Shown: positions 35,072 through 44,341, counted from the first letter of the stretch. The stretch is DNA of 64,000 nt from Vibrio celticus (GCF_024347335.1 NZ_AP025464.1:496001-560000), one strand, 5' to 3'. Notes: generated from the letters alone by a model not told the origin. Program-made: numbers and translations.

Positions 35072-37744
35072 CGGTAACACCATATCTGCAGTACCGTCTT
35101 CAAAACTGATATCTAGCTTAAAACCGAGCTTTTGAGCTAGTGTTAGCATCCCTCTATTGGTTGGCATTGTCATACCCGACATCTGTTTAGTCTGCTTCGC
35201 TCGGCAGTAATCGATAACTTTCGTCATCAGAATACGACCTAGACCAACACCTTTCAGATCGGAACGTATCAGAATCGCAAACTCGGCATCGGTGTTCTCT
35301 GGGTTAATCAGCGCTCTCGATACACCGATGATTGCAGGAACCCCTTGTTCTTCACGCACCACAACAAAGGCGATCTCTCTATCGAAATCAATCTGAGTAA
35401 AATTAGCCAACGCTTCATGATTGAACTCACCGACATCACTAAAGAAACGTTTATAAAGATCCTCTTTAGATACGCGATTAATAAAGTCAGCATGGAGCGG
35501 TTCATCTTCGGGCAGAATAGGGCGTAACAACACTTCGGTTCCATCTTTTAGCTGGATACGTTCTTCAAGCTCGACTGGGTAAGGGCGAATGGCCAACCTT
35601 TCTTGCGGGTCTCCTTCGTAAGCTTTCAATATGATATCGGCATCTAAGATCGTGAACTTGTCTCCGTTGGCCAGTACTGGATGGATATCTAAATCATGTA
35701 TTTCAGGGCAATCAACGACCATCTGCGATATACGAACCAATAATTCAGAAAGGCCCTCTATATCAATCGGGTTAGGGAGCTTTTGTAGGCGAATCTTGCC
35801 ACTTTTTATCGCTCGAATAATCAAGTAGCGCGCCAGTGTCATGTTGAGCGGTGGGAAAGCAGCGGCCGCATCAATCGATTCATCCCACTCCGAACCACCT
35901 TGTCCAAGTAAAATGATTGGGCCAAAGGTTTCATCGGTTGTTACTTTGACTCGTAGCTCTTGGCCACCCGCGAGCTTGGCCATACCTTGAATTAACAAGC
36001 CGTGGATGTGAGCTGTAGGGAAGGATAGTTGAGAACGATCGAGAATTGCCTGAGCAGCATTCGCGACTTCACTACTGTTTCGTAAATTGAGCATTACACC
36101 TTGAACATCTGACTTATGCGCAATGTCTGGCGAGCGAAGTTTTACGGCGACCGGGTAACCGATCGTTTCAGCAATGTGCACCGCTTCACTTGGGTCAGAA
36201 GCAATCCATGTCGGTAGCACATCGAGGTTAAAACTCTTGAAAAACTGGCTATTTTGGTGAGTATCAAGACTAACTGTATCTTTATCCAGTAGTTGTCGTT
36301 CTATCCAACTTTTCGCATCTGCTAGATCTTCAATATGTACTTTTTCTGCCGTGGTAGGCGTTTCCATTAACTGACGTTGGTTTCGTCTGTACTCGACTAA
36401 GTGCATGAATGCGACCACTGAGCTTTCAGGCGTTCGATAGGTCGGGAAACCCGCTTCGGTAAACAGCTTTCGCGCTGGCCTAGCTGTTAACTCACCAGAC
36501 CAATTCGTCAGGATGTTAAAGCGCTTGTGGCGAGGGTGCTTCTTAATCGCTTCAATAATTCGTTCAGCCGTTCTAGCGGAATGTGCAATCGCAGAAGGGC
36601 TATGCATGATAAGAATCGCATCCGCTTCATCGCCATCGAGTAAGATGTTTATGGTATCGATATAACGCTGATCACCAGCATCACCAACAATATCGATAGG
36701 ATTGCTGTGAGACCAACTAGATGGCAACACCTTGTTCAACTTATCAAGAGTCTCTTGTGAAAACTCTGCGAGCTTGCCACCGCGGTCAAATAGCGTATCC
36801 ACGGCCATAATCGCCGGGCCGCCACCGTTGGTAACAATAGCCAAACGCTCACCACGCAATGGTACTGAATGAGTCAGTGTCTCTACCGCAGCAAACAATT
36901 CATGTAAGTTCTTAACTCGCAACATGCCACTACGGCGAATCGCGGAATCGTAGATAATATCTAAAGTATCGGCACCACCGGTGTGTGCCATTGCGGCCGC
37001 TCGCCCTTTCGCTGTTCGTCCGCCTTTTAGCACTAGAATTCGTCTGTTGCGCGATGCCGCACGCGCTGCAGAAATAAAGCGCCTCGCATCAGTAATGCTG
37101 TCTACATAAAGTAATATCGCTTCGGTGTGAGAATCGGTACTCAGATAATCCAATAACTCCGAGAATTCGATGTCACTGCCATTACCTATAGAGATAAACG
37201 CCGAAAAACCGATCTCTTTGTCATTAGCCCAATCGAGAATCGTGGTACACACAGCTGCAGACTGAGAAACAAAGGCGATCTTACCGGGTAATGCTGTCAC
37301 TGGAGAGAATGAGGCGTTTAAATTTAACCAAGGGACAATTACTCCCAAACTATTGGAACCTAACACTCGAATGTTGTGTTTTTTGGCAATCGCTAGGCAT
37401 CGTTCATCATACGTCTCACCATTATCGCTTTCTTGCTGCATGTCGGAAGAAAGCACAATGACAGAGGCTATACCTTTCTCGGCTAGTTCTTTAAAAATGG
37501 CGACATTACGGGTCGCATTGGTACATAAAATGGCAAGGTCAGGAACGATCGGTAGCGACAAAATGTTTTTATAAGAGAGTACGCCTGCCACAGAGTCATA
37601 TTTTGGCGTAACTGGCATCACTGCACCTTTAAAATCCCCGTGCAGCAAATTGTTCATGACGATATACCCTGCACGCGTTTCTCGTTGAGAAGCACCAACA
37701 ACAGCGATTGAACGGGGTTTAAGTAGGGGATCAAGATGATTCAT
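35063..37744 (-). CDS. pat: Protein lysine acetyltransferase Pat (ADP-forming acyl-CoA synthetase-like + GNAT)
   Basis: An 893-residue two-part enzyme. The first about 700 residues are an ADP-forming acyl-CoA-synthetase-like region: CoA-binding domain (SIAVVGASQRE near 13-23), succinyl-CoA-ligase-like domains, and ATP-grasp with LIQGMAKLAGGQELRVKV. The last about 150 are a GNAT domain with RSDLKGVGLGRILM as the acetyl-CoA-binding loop. In enterics this protein (Pat/YfiQ) acetylates and inactivates acetyl-CoA synthetase. I chose the start at 37744, with AGGA at normal spacing; an ATG at 37750 is two codons earlier. A CRP-like site lies about 110 bases upstream. Confidence 0.9.
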   Translation of the reverse strand: MNHLDPLLKPRSIAVVGASQRETRAGYIVMNNLLHGDFKGAVMPVTPKYDSVAGVLSYKNILSLPIVPDLAILCTNATRNVAIFKELAEKGIASVIVLSSDMQQESDNGETYDERCLAIAKKHNIRVLGSNSLGVIVPWLNLNASFSPVTALPGKIAFVSQSAAVCTTILDWANDKEIGFSAFISIGNGSDIEFSELLDYLSTDSHTEAILLYVDSITDARRFISAARAASRNRRILVLKGGRTAKGRAAAMAHTGGADTLDIIYDSAIRRSGMLRVKNLHELFAAVETLTHSVPLRGERLAIVTNGGGPAIMAVDTLFDRGGKLAEFSQETLDKLNKVLPSSWSHSNPIDIVGDAGDQRYIDTINILLDGDEADAILIMHSPSAIAHSARTAERIIEAIKKHPRHKRFNILTNWSGELTARPARKLFTEAGFPTYRTPESSVVAFMHLVEYRRNQRQLMETPTTAEKVHIEDLADAKSWIERQLLDKDTVSLDTHQNSQFFKSFNLDVLPTWIASDPSEAVHIAETIGYPVAVKLRSPDIAHKSDVQGVMLNLRNSSEVANAAQAILDRSQLSFPTAHIHGLLIQGMAKLAGGQELRVKVTTDETFGPIILLGQGGSEWDESIDAAAAFPPLNMTLARYLIIRAIKSGKIRLQKLPNPIDIEGLSELLVRISQMVVDCPEIHDLDIHPVLANGDKFTILDADIILKAYEGDPQERLAIRPYPVELEERIQLKDGTEVLLRPILPEDEPLHADFINRVSKEDLYKRFFSDVGEFNHEALANFTQIDFDREIAFVVVREEQGVPAIIGVSRALINPENTDAEFAILIRSDLKGVGLGRILMTKVIDYCRAKQTKQMSGMTMPTNRGMLTLAQKLGFKLDISFEDGTADMVLPLL

Positions 37745-37851
37745 AGACATATCCTAGCAATGCACGTAAGTTCATCGTAACTTACTTTGCACTCACGGGT
37801 TGATGGCAAATTCACCGAATTAAGATGAATAAGCAGACACTGCATAAAGTT

Positions 37852-37867
37852 TGTGAAATAGGTCACC
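37852..37867. promoter_or_regulatory. CRP-like site
   Basis: TGTGA-N6-TCACC, one base off the symmetrical CRP consensus, in the divergent gap between pat and the SPOR lipoprotein gene. In E. coli the pat homologue is CRP-activated, so control of pat is plausible. Either gene could be the target. Confidence 0.55.
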
Positions 37868-37960
37868 CACTAATGGTGTATAATCTCAAAGTTAACTTGA
37901 TTCTAAACCGACGTATCGGCATGATTTATGGTAATTATTATTAAGGATATAGAGCTTTCC

Positions 37961-38524
37961 ATGAAAAAATTTGCAATTGTGACTTTGCCACTGCTCTTGG
38001 CTGCATGTGTATCTGACGACTACGTTACCAATGTCACTTCAGATAGTTATCAAGAAGAATACAAAACGGCCAAAGTTGAAGCTCTAGTTGTATCTCAATC
38101 TGAGCAAACAGGCGTTGTTGAAGAAAACGTTGTCAACGTGATCAGAACTGAACCTGTTGAACAGAAAGTCACTCAAACGACTCAAGCGAAGCCAGTTGCA
38201 GTAGTGACAGGCCCAACCAAGAAACAGCAAGACATGAATCAGCGTTTTGGTTACACCGTTCAAGTTGTTGCTGTTGGCAGCCAAAGTAAAGTCGATTCTT
38301 TCGTGAAAATGCTACCTACGACTTCTCAACCAGTTTGGGAAAACTACAAAATGGTTAACGGTACCAAATGGTTCACCGTACTTTACGGTGACTACGCAAC
38401 GCGCTTAGAAGCTAAAAAGGCAATCTCAACACTGCCGAACACTTTCCAAAACTTGAAGCCGTTTGTTAAGAGCATTGATGACATCAAGAACTCTGAATAC
38501 CCTACGCTTAACAAGTTGAACTAA
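37961..38524 (+). CDS. SPOR-domain lipoprotein
   Basis: A 187-residue outer-membrane-directed lipoprotein with lipobox LLAAC (Cys16). A low-complexity linker (about 25-95, rich in Val, Thr, Gln and Lys) follows, then a SPOR domain (about 98-175, FGYTVQVVAVGSQSKVDSFV ... WFTVLYGDYATRLEA). SPOR domains bind denuded septal peptidoglycan, so a role at the division site is likely. I chose the start at 37961 because the signal begins there; an upstream in-frame start at 37928 adds 11 residues. It is monocistronic with its own terminator. Confidence 0.85.
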   Translation: MKKFAIVTLPLLLAACVSDDYVTNVTSDSYQEEYKTAKVEALVVSQSEQTGVVEENVVNVIRTEPVEQKVTQTTQAKPVAVVTGPTKKQQDMNQRFGYTVQVVAVGSQSKVDSFVKMLPTTSQPVWENYKMVNGTKWFTVLYGDYATRLEAKKAISTLPNTFQNLKPFVKSIDDIKNSEYPTLNKLN

Positions 38525-38536
38525 GTTTTGATTCAT

Positions 38537-38563
38537 AAAGAAGGGGCAAATGCTCCTTCTTTT
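38537..38563 (+). terminator. Terminator of the SPOR lipoprotein gene
   Basis: AAAGAAGGGGC pairs with GCTCCTTCTTT around a 4-base loop, followed by T-rich sequence. Confidence 0.85.
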
Positions 38564-38703
38564 GTTTTAAGACTCGCTGTTTTGTTTAATAGTTAATCGC
38601 TCGATCTTTCGAACGTAATTTTAACAATCAAAACACTGTACCTATCTCGACTTTTGTTTATCATTGAAGTCAGTATTCCTAGTTTCAAGGACCGAATTTA
38701 CCC

Positions 38704-39699
38704 ATGAACACCACAAACATACTTCTACTTTGCGGCGGTGGATCTTCAGAGCATGAAGTGTCTTTAGTATCAGCCAATTACCTTTTCGAACAACTCAATA
38801 GCGTTGCAGATTTCAACGTTGTGAGAGTTGAAATTAAAAACGAAGGCTGGTGTCTTGATTCAGGTGAATTGGTTTATCTTGATATTAACGATCAAACCCT
38901 GCGCGGTGACAATTTAGCATCTAAAGTCGATTTTATCGTTCCTTGTATCCACGGCTTCCCAGGTGAAACAGGTGATATTCAATCACTGTTCGAAATGGCG
39001 AAAATCCCGTACTTAGGCTGTGGTTCTGAAGCTAGCAATAACAGCTTCAACAAAATTACGTCAAAGCTTTGGTATGACGCACTGGGTATTCCAAACACGC
39101 CATATCTATTCCTATCTGACAACAATGATCAAGCACATTCACAAGCAACTCAAGCTTTTGAAAAGTGGGGTAAAGTGTTCGTAAAAGCAGCTCGTCAAGG
39201 TTCATCTGTTGGCTGTTATCAAGTAAACCAAGTAGAAGATCTAAGCGAAGCAATCAACAAAGCGTTTACCTTCTCAGATCAAGTGCTTGTCGAGAAGTCA
39301 GTCGTTCCAAGAGAGCTAGAAGTTGCTGCTTATGAAATCGATGGCGAGCTACATATCAGCAAACCGGGCGAGGTGATTGCACCGAACGGCGCATTTTACT
39401 CTTACGAAGAGAAGTACAGTGCAGACAGTCACTCGATCACTGAAGTTGAAGCAAGCAACCTCACTGATGAGCAGCGTGAACTGATTGCAGAAAGCGCTCG
39501 AAAAGTCTTCACCCAGATGAAGCTTCGTCACTTGTCTCGTATCGACTTCTTCTTAACGCAAGACAACGAGATCTACCTGAACGAAGTTAACACCTTCCCA
39601 GGCATGACGCCAATCTCCATGTTCCCTAAAATGGTTGAGCATGACGGCCACAAATTCAGCCAGTTCTTGGAGAATTGCGTGAGAACGAGCCTTTCTTAG
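38704..39699 (+). CDS. ddl: D-alanine--D-alanine ligase
   Basis: A 331-residue ATP-grasp ligase making D-Ala-D-Ala for peptidoglycan. The N-terminal LLCGGGSSEHEVSL (about 7-20) is the substrate-binding start with the catalytic Glu, and KAARQGSSVGCY (about 161-172) lies in the mobile loop. The C-terminal FLTQDNEIYLNEVNTFPGMTP holds the metal ligands Asp/Glu/Asn. It matches V. cholerae VCA0572 by position as I recall. A group II intron lies 22 bases after the stop, before the gene's terminator. Confidence 0.93.
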   Translation: MNTTNILLLCGGGSSEHEVSLVSANYLFEQLNSVADFNVVRVEIKNEGWCLDSGELVYLDINDQTLRGDNLASKVDFIVPCIHGFPGETGDIQSLFEMAKIPYLGCGSEASNNSFNKITSKLWYDALGIPNTPYLFLSDNNDQAHSQATQAFEKWGKVFVKAARQGSSVGCYQVNQVEDLSEAINKAFTFSDQVLVEKSVVPRELEVAAYEIDGELHISKPGEVIAPNGAFYSYEEKYSADSHSITEVEASNLTDEQRELIAESARKVFTQMKLRHLSRIDFFLTQDNEIYLNEVNTFPGMTPISMFPKMVEHDGHKFSQFLENCVRTSLS

Positions 39700-40298
39700 G
39701 TTGTCTAACTCATTTTCGTTCGTGCGACCTGAGGTCGTATGAAGCGTTGTTCACCGCTTTATGAGTGAACCATCTGTATCACCAGATGAACCTACGAGCC
39801 TGAATAAAGCAGCGGCTCGGACAATGTAACGAAACTTGGCCGTTGGGCTGAGTGGGAAAAGAATCGTGAGAGGACGTTCCTCCTGAAAACCACAATTCGG
39901 GTAAGTGCTAGGTAGTCAGTATGATGAACGTATGTGAATCCATTCAAGGTGCGTTATATGATGAAGCAGCGGAAGTGGTTAATACGCTGTGGCCAAAAGG
40001 CAATGAGAGTTGGAAAGAGGTTGGACAGTACTTTTTCGTGGTCGCCGTACTCTCCGCACTATAGTGGGCATCTAAGCTGACATTTTACGTAACATACGGA
40101 ACAGGGTAAGCCTGTATCACTCCCTTTGGGAAAGCCTTTGTGGCCGATAGTGATGCAGGTATAGGAGGTCGGAAAAAGCGAAAGCTACATTGTAATGATG
40201 CAGATACAGACTTATGTCTGATCACGAAAGTGAGCCCACTTCCGACTGGTCTCCCATTGCGAGAGAATTTGAAGAACTTTATTCAAGGAGAAAAGCAA

Positions 40299-41771
40299 AT
40301 GGTGATCTCGAAAGAGATTAGTGCATCTTCTGACGGCGCTAAATGGCAGTCCATCGACTGGAAATCCGTTGAAGCGCACGTATTGAAGCTTCAAATGCGT
40401 ATCGCAAAAGCAACGAGAGAAAAGAAATACGGTAAGGTGAAGTCCTTACAGTGGCTCTTGACTCATTCTCGCTCAGCCAAGCTTCTTGCGGTTAAGCGAG
40501 TCTCTCAGAATAAAGGCAGTAAAACGTCTGGAATAGACGGTGTCACCTGGAACACAGATGTACGCCGTATGAAAGCAGTCAATCAACTGAGCCGCAAGGC
40601 TTACTCTGCAAAACCACTCAAACGTATCTACATCCCCAAAAAGAACGGTAAGCTCAGGCCATTGGGTATTCCATGCATGATTGATAGAGCGCAACAAGTC
40701 CTCCACCTTCTAGCATTAGAACCAGTGTCCGAAACGCTCGCCGACCTCAATAGCTATGGGTTTAGGCCAAATCGCAGTACGGCTGACGCCGTCAGTCAGT
40801 GTTTCAAATGTTTGGCTCTAAAGCGATCAGCGAAATGGATTCTTGAGGGAGATATTAAGGCTTGCTTCGACAAAATCGGGCATCAATGGCTTATCGACAA
40901 TATCACGGTTGATAAACGTATGTTAGAGCAATGGTTAAAGTCTGGCTATGTGGATAAGGGTCTGTTCTATGATACCGATGAGGGCACACCTCAAGGTGGG
41001 ATAATATCTCCAACCTTGATGCTAATGACTCTCGTGGGAATAGAGCAACGAATAAAATCTACAGCTCTGAAAATGGGTGCTAGGGCCAACTTTATTGGTT
41101 ATGCGGATGATTTCGTGGTCACCTGCTCTTCAAAGGAAGTGCTAGTGAACGATATCAAACCGTTGATTGCTGACTTTCTGGCAGAAAGAGGGTTAACCCT
41201 CTCCGAAGAGAAAACGAAGGTCACTCATATTGATGATGGCTTTGACTTTCTGGGTTTCAATCACAGGAAGTACAAAGGGAAATTGCTCATTAAACCGAGC
41301 AAATCTAACACGCTGTTATTTCTTAGAAATCTACGTGAACTTATTAAAAAGCACGCAACCATCCCTGTTAACGATCTTATCAAGTTGATAAATCCGAAAC
41401 TTAGAGGGTGGGCGAATTACTATCGCCACTGTGTTGCTAAACAAGTATTCGGGTATGTCGGCCACAAACTATTCCAAGCGTTATGGCACTGGGCAGTTAG
41501 ACGTCATCCAACCAAGTCCAAAGACTGGGTTGTTCATAAGTATTTTCTCAATCGTAAAGGCCAGTGGCAATTTCACGGTTGGCAGAAAATCATGGACATG
41601 GACTGTCACTTCAATCTGTTCCAAATAGCTAAAGTGCCCATCGAGCGACACGTAAAAATCAGGAATGCAGCGACCCCTTTTGACCCTCAATACCAAGAAT
41701 ATTTGGTGAAGAGAAAATCTAAAAGGCTAGCTCGTAACTCTTGGAAAGAGCCTGTCCCGACTGCGTTATAA
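40299..41771 (+). CDS. ltrA: Group II intron reverse transcriptase/maturase
   Basis: A 490-residue intron-encoded protein that helps splicing and copies the RNA into DNA. The RT domain (about 60-330) carries the catalytic YADD at FIGYADDFVV. Domain X (maturase) follows at about 350-440 (LIKLINPKLRGWANYYRHC). The C-terminus (IRNAATPFDPQYQEYL) keeps only the edge of an endonuclease region; no HNH cysteines were seen. I chose the start at 40299, with AAGGAG 9 bases upstream. The frame opens at 40140, but that stretch is intron RNA sequence. Confidence 0.92.
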   Translation: MVISKEISASSDGAKWQSIDWKSVEAHVLKLQMRIAKATREKKYGKVKSLQWLLTHSRSAKLLAVKRVSQNKGSKTSGIDGVTWNTDVRRMKAVNQLSRKAYSAKPLKRIYIPKKNGKLRPLGIPCMIDRAQQVLHLLALEPVSETLADLNSYGFRPNRSTADAVSQCFKCLALKRSAKWILEGDIKACFDKIGHQWLIDNITVDKRMLEQWLKSGYVDKGLFYDTDEGTPQGGIISPTLMLMTLVGIEQRIKSTALKMGARANFIGYADDFVVTCSSKEVLVNDIKPLIADFLAERGLTLSEEKTKVTHIDDGFDFLGFNHRKYKGKLLIKPSKSNTLLFLRNLRELIKKHATIPVNDLIKLINPKLRGWANYYRHCVAKQVFGYVGHKLFQALWHWAVRRHPTKSKDWVVHKYFLNRKGQWQFHGWQKIMDMDCHFNLFQIAKVPIERHVKIRNAATPFDPQYQEYLVKRKSKRLARNSWKEPVPTAL

Positions 41772-41806
41772 GTTGCTGGGTATCAATGATGCCTTAGTGG
41801 AGGCTT

Positions 41807-41840
41807 GAGCCGTATGCAGTGAAAGTTGCACGTACGGTTC
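41807..41840 (+). ncRNA. Group II intron domain V
   Basis: A 34-base hairpin starting GAGCCGTATG and ending CGTACGGTTC with the GAAA-type tetraloop region (GTGAAAGTTGCAC). This is the catalytic heart of the ribozyme and closely matches the common bacterial domain V. Confidence 0.9.
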
Positions 41841-41896
41841 TTAGAGGGGCGGCACTTGGTAACAAGTGTCGTCTACTCGACACTTAGAGCTGAACC

Positions 41897-41937
41897 AACA
41901 AGTGCCTTGAGCTTTCTGCCAAGGCACTTGTTGTTTT
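41897..41937 (+). terminator. ddl terminator, displaced by the intron
   Basis: Perfect 13-base arms AACAAGTGCCTTG and CAAGGCACTTGTT around a 10-base loop, followed by GTTTTT. It now lies about 2.2 kb from the ddl stop because of the intron. Confidence 0.88.
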
Positions 41938-42003
41938 TAAAGCCAGCTATTTTAAAAATCTATCGTTTGAACCGCAACTTATATCCAAGTAATCTGCGAC
42001 CCG

Positions 42004-42972
42004 TCATTGCCAAGGTATTAACGCCTTAAACTTCATCTTCTCACTATCAGCCGTTTCCGTGAAACCGACATATTGAGCTGGCATTGCCGGGCTAAGCCAA
42101 CGACCAAAGTCCTGAATCTCTCTCACCTTAAGACCTTGTTTCGACAACTCTTGTGCAGCACCAACACGAATCGAATTTCCAGAGAAATGGTGATTTTCTG
42201 GCAGTTGAAGTAAGTCGCTAGCTCTTCTCAAGATCCTGTAGATGGACGAATCATCCAAAGGCTGCAAACCAATATTTTCATGCTTGTCTATCGCACGAAA
42301 TACTGGCAAGTCATCTTGTATACCAGTAAACGAAAGCCAACGTTGAAGTGCAACACTGGCTATTTTTGACAACTGATAATCAGATTCTTTGACTGTTACT
42401 TGGTAATGATCTTCAACGTACTCAACATCACTCATCGATAACACCTTCAGCTCTGAGCGTTTTAAAGCACACTCGAACATCACGTTATAAATAGCGATGT
42501 CTCTGATTTCTTTCAGGTTTGCTTTCTCATGGGAGAGCAACGTATTTAAATCAATGAGATGCACAGATGTCATAGCATTGGTTTGTTTAGCGTCACCGGC
42601 CATTTGAGATTGTAAGTGGAGTAGGGTAAAGCGAACTTGCCTGTGCTTGATCGGGTTAGCAAAGCTCAACACAGTGTGTAACACACTAAGCGTTGCAGTG
42701 TAACGTTTTAAGGATGCGTATTTTCTATCGTTAGACTCCGTTTCAAGAAAGCGGCGAACAGCAGTTATAGATGCGGGAAGTGTGTTAATACGATGTTTGG
42801 TACAGAACGCATGATAGCGATTCCAATCACTGTAAATGCCCAACAGTGAATTGCGAGAGTATTGAAATCCTGTCAACTCATCTATAATTTCTATTGTCGC
42901 GTTACTGTTTAATTTTTCAACAAATGAACCAATTATCACCGAGTCAGTTAAAATAGGGACTTTTTTTCTCAA
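42004..42972 (-). CDS. Tyrosine recombinase family protein with altered active site
   Basis: A 322-residue protein with an N-terminal core-binding (SAM-like) domain (about 10-110) and a C-terminal catalytic fold (about 130-315). Key positions can be read: the Arg-I position is Lys in CALKRSEL, Lys in the beta hairpin is plausible (VKESDYQLSK), HxxR reads NSIR, Trp is kept in GRWLS, and the Tyr nucleophile is kept in MPAQYVG. Loss of Arg-I and His suggests weak or no recombination. It stands alone between the ddl terminator and the DUF3319 gene. A mobile element scar or a repurposed regulator are both possible. Confidence 0.8.
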   Translation of the reverse strand: MRKKVPILTDSVIIGSFVEKLNSNATIEIIDELTGFQYSRNSLLGIYSDWNRYHAFCTKHRINTLPASITAVRRFLETESNDRKYASLKRYTATLSVLHTVLSFANPIKHRQVRFTLLHLQSQMAGDAKQTNAMTSVHLIDLNTLLSHEKANLKEIRDIAIYNVMFECALKRSELKVLSMSDVEYVEDHYQVTVKESDYQLSKIASVALQRWLSFTGIQDDLPVFRAIDKHENIGLQPLDDSSIYRILRRASDLLQLPENHHFSGNSIRVGAAQELSKQGLKVREIQDFGRWLSPAMPAQYVGFTETADSEKMKFKALIPWQ

Positions 42973-43072
42973 ATTACCATACCTCGACAGGTGTTTTTAC
43001 CATATTATGCTTGATATCATTATTAGTATACTTATGATTAATGCAGTGAAAACAGAAAGATGATTAATAGAT

Positions 43073-43441
43073 ATGGCTAATTCAATTTACCGAAGCGTCC
43101 ATCTTCAATCGATAGATGCTAACAACACAGTTTGGCGTGCTAAGTTAAAAAACAACGTTATTCAGGGCAAACTAGCTGCCGTGAAAAAAAGTATTGATTG
43201 GTGGATTGATACCGCATCTATTATTGATCCAAAAGAATTCATGTCATTAAATAAGTCGAGAGGAACTGGTGGCTCTACTGAAAACTTCAACGGCTACCAA
43301 ATCAAGAATGACACCGGTGAGCCTAATGCGTGGTATTGCATGTTTAACGGTCGCTTAATCAAAGGCGGCAAGATTGCAATTCAACGCCATATAGAAGCTT
43401 ACTTACTCGCAAAACAAAAAGCAGAGCAACAAAAGAAGTAA
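43073..43441 (+). CDS. DUF3319-type protein
   Basis: A 122-residue soluble basic protein (SIYRSVHLQSIDANNTVWRAKL ... KAEQQKK). It resembles DUF3319, a family from vibrios without known function. It precedes yciH by 3 bases, so the two are probably one transcription unit. V. cholerae VCA0571/VCA0570 have the same order as I recall. Family name from memory, moderate confidence. Confidence 0.65.
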   Translation: MANSIYRSVHLQSIDANNTVWRAKLKNNVIQGKLAAVKKSIDWWIDTASIIDPKEFMSLNKSRGTGGSTENFNGYQIKNDTGEPNAWYCMFNGRLIKGGKIAIQRHIEAYLLAKQKAEQQKK

Positions 43442-43444
43442 ATT

Positions 43445-43756
43445 ATGAGCCTAGTATATTCAACAGAAACAGGTCGTATTAAGCCTGAAGAAGAGAAAGT
43501 CCAACGTCCTAAAGGCGATGGGATCGTTCGAATCCAAAAAGAAACCAAAGGCCGTAAAGGCAAAGGCGTTTCTGTAGTAACTGGCTTAGACCTAGATGAC
43601 GCACCATTAAAACTAATGGCAGCAGAACTCAAGAAAGTTTGCGGCTGCGGTGGCTCAGTAAAAGATGGCAACATCGAAATTCAAGGTGATGCTCGAGACA
43701 AGATCAAAGCGCACCTTGAAAAGAAAGGCTACAAAGTTAAATTTGCTGGCGGTTAA
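43445..43756 (+). CDS. yciH: SUI1/YciH-type translation initiation factor
   Basis: A 103-residue protein of the SUI1/eIF1 fold, the usual size for YciH. The core runs from VRIQKETKGRKGKGVSVVTGL (about 25-45) through ELKKVCGCGGSVKDGNIEIQGD (about 60-82) to the end HLEKKGYKVKFAGG. E. coli YciH affects start-codon fidelity. It lies directly left of the chromosomal dif site and the prophage. Confidence 0.93.
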   Translation: MSLVYSTETGRIKPEEEKVQRPKGDGIVRIQKETKGRKGKGVSVVTGLDLDDAPLKLMAAELKKVCGCGGSVKDGNIEIQGDARDKIKAHLEKKGYKVKFAGG

Positions 43757-43876
43757 TCTCTAACTAATACCAGGGCTAAAATCGAAGATTATTATCACTG
43801 GTTATTAGGTATTTTATGGTAAATAGCCAGTATGGTTAAATACACAGTATAAATTAGAGACTATCGACACAATACA

Positions 43877-43908
43877 AAGGCAGGGCATCACACAAAGATA
43901 CCTGCCTT
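43877..43908 (+). terminator. Terminator after yciH
   Basis: Arms AAGGCAGG and CCTGCCTT around a 16-base loop, 120 bases after yciH and 15 bases before the dif site. No T run beyond ATAA, so it may be weak. Confidence 0.5.
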
Positions 43909-43922
43909 ATAAACCCCAGACT

Positions 43923-43950
43923 ATTTAACATAACGTACATAATACGCAGT
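43923..43950. other. dif / attL site (XerC-XerD target)
   Basis: A 28-base site built as XerD arm ATTTAACATAA, 6-base centre CGTACA, XerC arm TAATACGCAGT. The XerD arm is identical to that of E. coli dif, and the XerC arm differs at few positions from Vibrio dif as I know it. With the 6-base centre it should be the working chromosomal dif. It forms the left edge of the prophage and also encodes the last residues and stop of the phage repressor. Confidence 0.85.
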
Positions 43951-44293
43951 TGGCTAGTGCTTTATTTGGTGTGGCTGCCATCAACGCTAATCCCGCGCAA
44001 GTCATTGAAATCGCTTTTAATCCTAGCCCGTTGCACTTTTTTGCTATGTGTTCCCATAGCTGTTTAATTTCTGGATTTTCGTTGCGGTCAACGTGACAAC
44101 CAAGCAATGCCATCTCTGGATCAATTCCTGCGCTTTCCGCAAGAAAAACTGCTTCTGAATCAGATATATAGCGAGTTCCTTTTCGCATTTCACCAATCCT
44201 TTGTCTAGGCAGATTCAAATCATGTGCAATCTGCTTATCTTGTACGTAGTTTTGAGCCTTTTTGTAGGCATCTAACAGTTCATTTTGATACAT
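43925..44293 (-). CDS. Phage repressor-like HTH protein (DUF3693 type)
   Basis: A 122-residue protein with an N-terminal helix-turn-helix (QIAHDLNLPRQRIGEMRKGTR near 22-42) and a hydrophobic C-terminal stretch (GLKAISMTCAGLALMAA). It resembles DUF3693 proteins found in Vibrio and Pseudoalteromonas filamentous phages. It is divergent from the replication genes, the position of a lysogeny repressor. GGGAGA lies upstream of the start. Its final residues CVLCTLC and the TAA are encoded by the dif site, so the C-terminus depends on integration. Confidence 0.78.
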   Translation of the reverse strand: MYQNELLDAYKKAQNYVQDKQIAHDLNLPRQRIGEMRKGTRYISDSEAVFLAESAGIDPEMALLGCHVDRNENPEIKQLWEHIAKKCNGLGLKAISMTCAGLALMAATPNKALANCVLCTLC

Positions 44294-44341
44294 AAGACAT
44301 TCTCCCTTTAACTACATTCTAGCTGATTAGGCATGATTTTC

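Larger units (their letters stand above)
39722..41882 (+). mobile_element. Group II intron with reverse transcriptase
   Basis: A ribozyme-type mobile intron of about 2.16 kb in the same orientation as ddl. The 5' end GTGCGACCTGAGGTCG matches the group II boundary GUGYG. The 3' end shows domain V (41807-41840) and a domain VI hairpin (GGCACTTG / CAAGTGTC at about 41851-41870) with the branch-point segment CTACTC, ending at about CGACAC. The 3' boundary is uncertain by a base or two. It encodes an LtrA-type protein in domain IV and lies between the ddl stop and its terminator. Confidence 0.85.

Noticed and set aside
40140..40298. Extended N-terminus of the intron reverse transcriptase
   Set aside because: The open frame begins at a GTG in intron RNA sequence; AAGGAG before the ATG at 40299 marks the real start.
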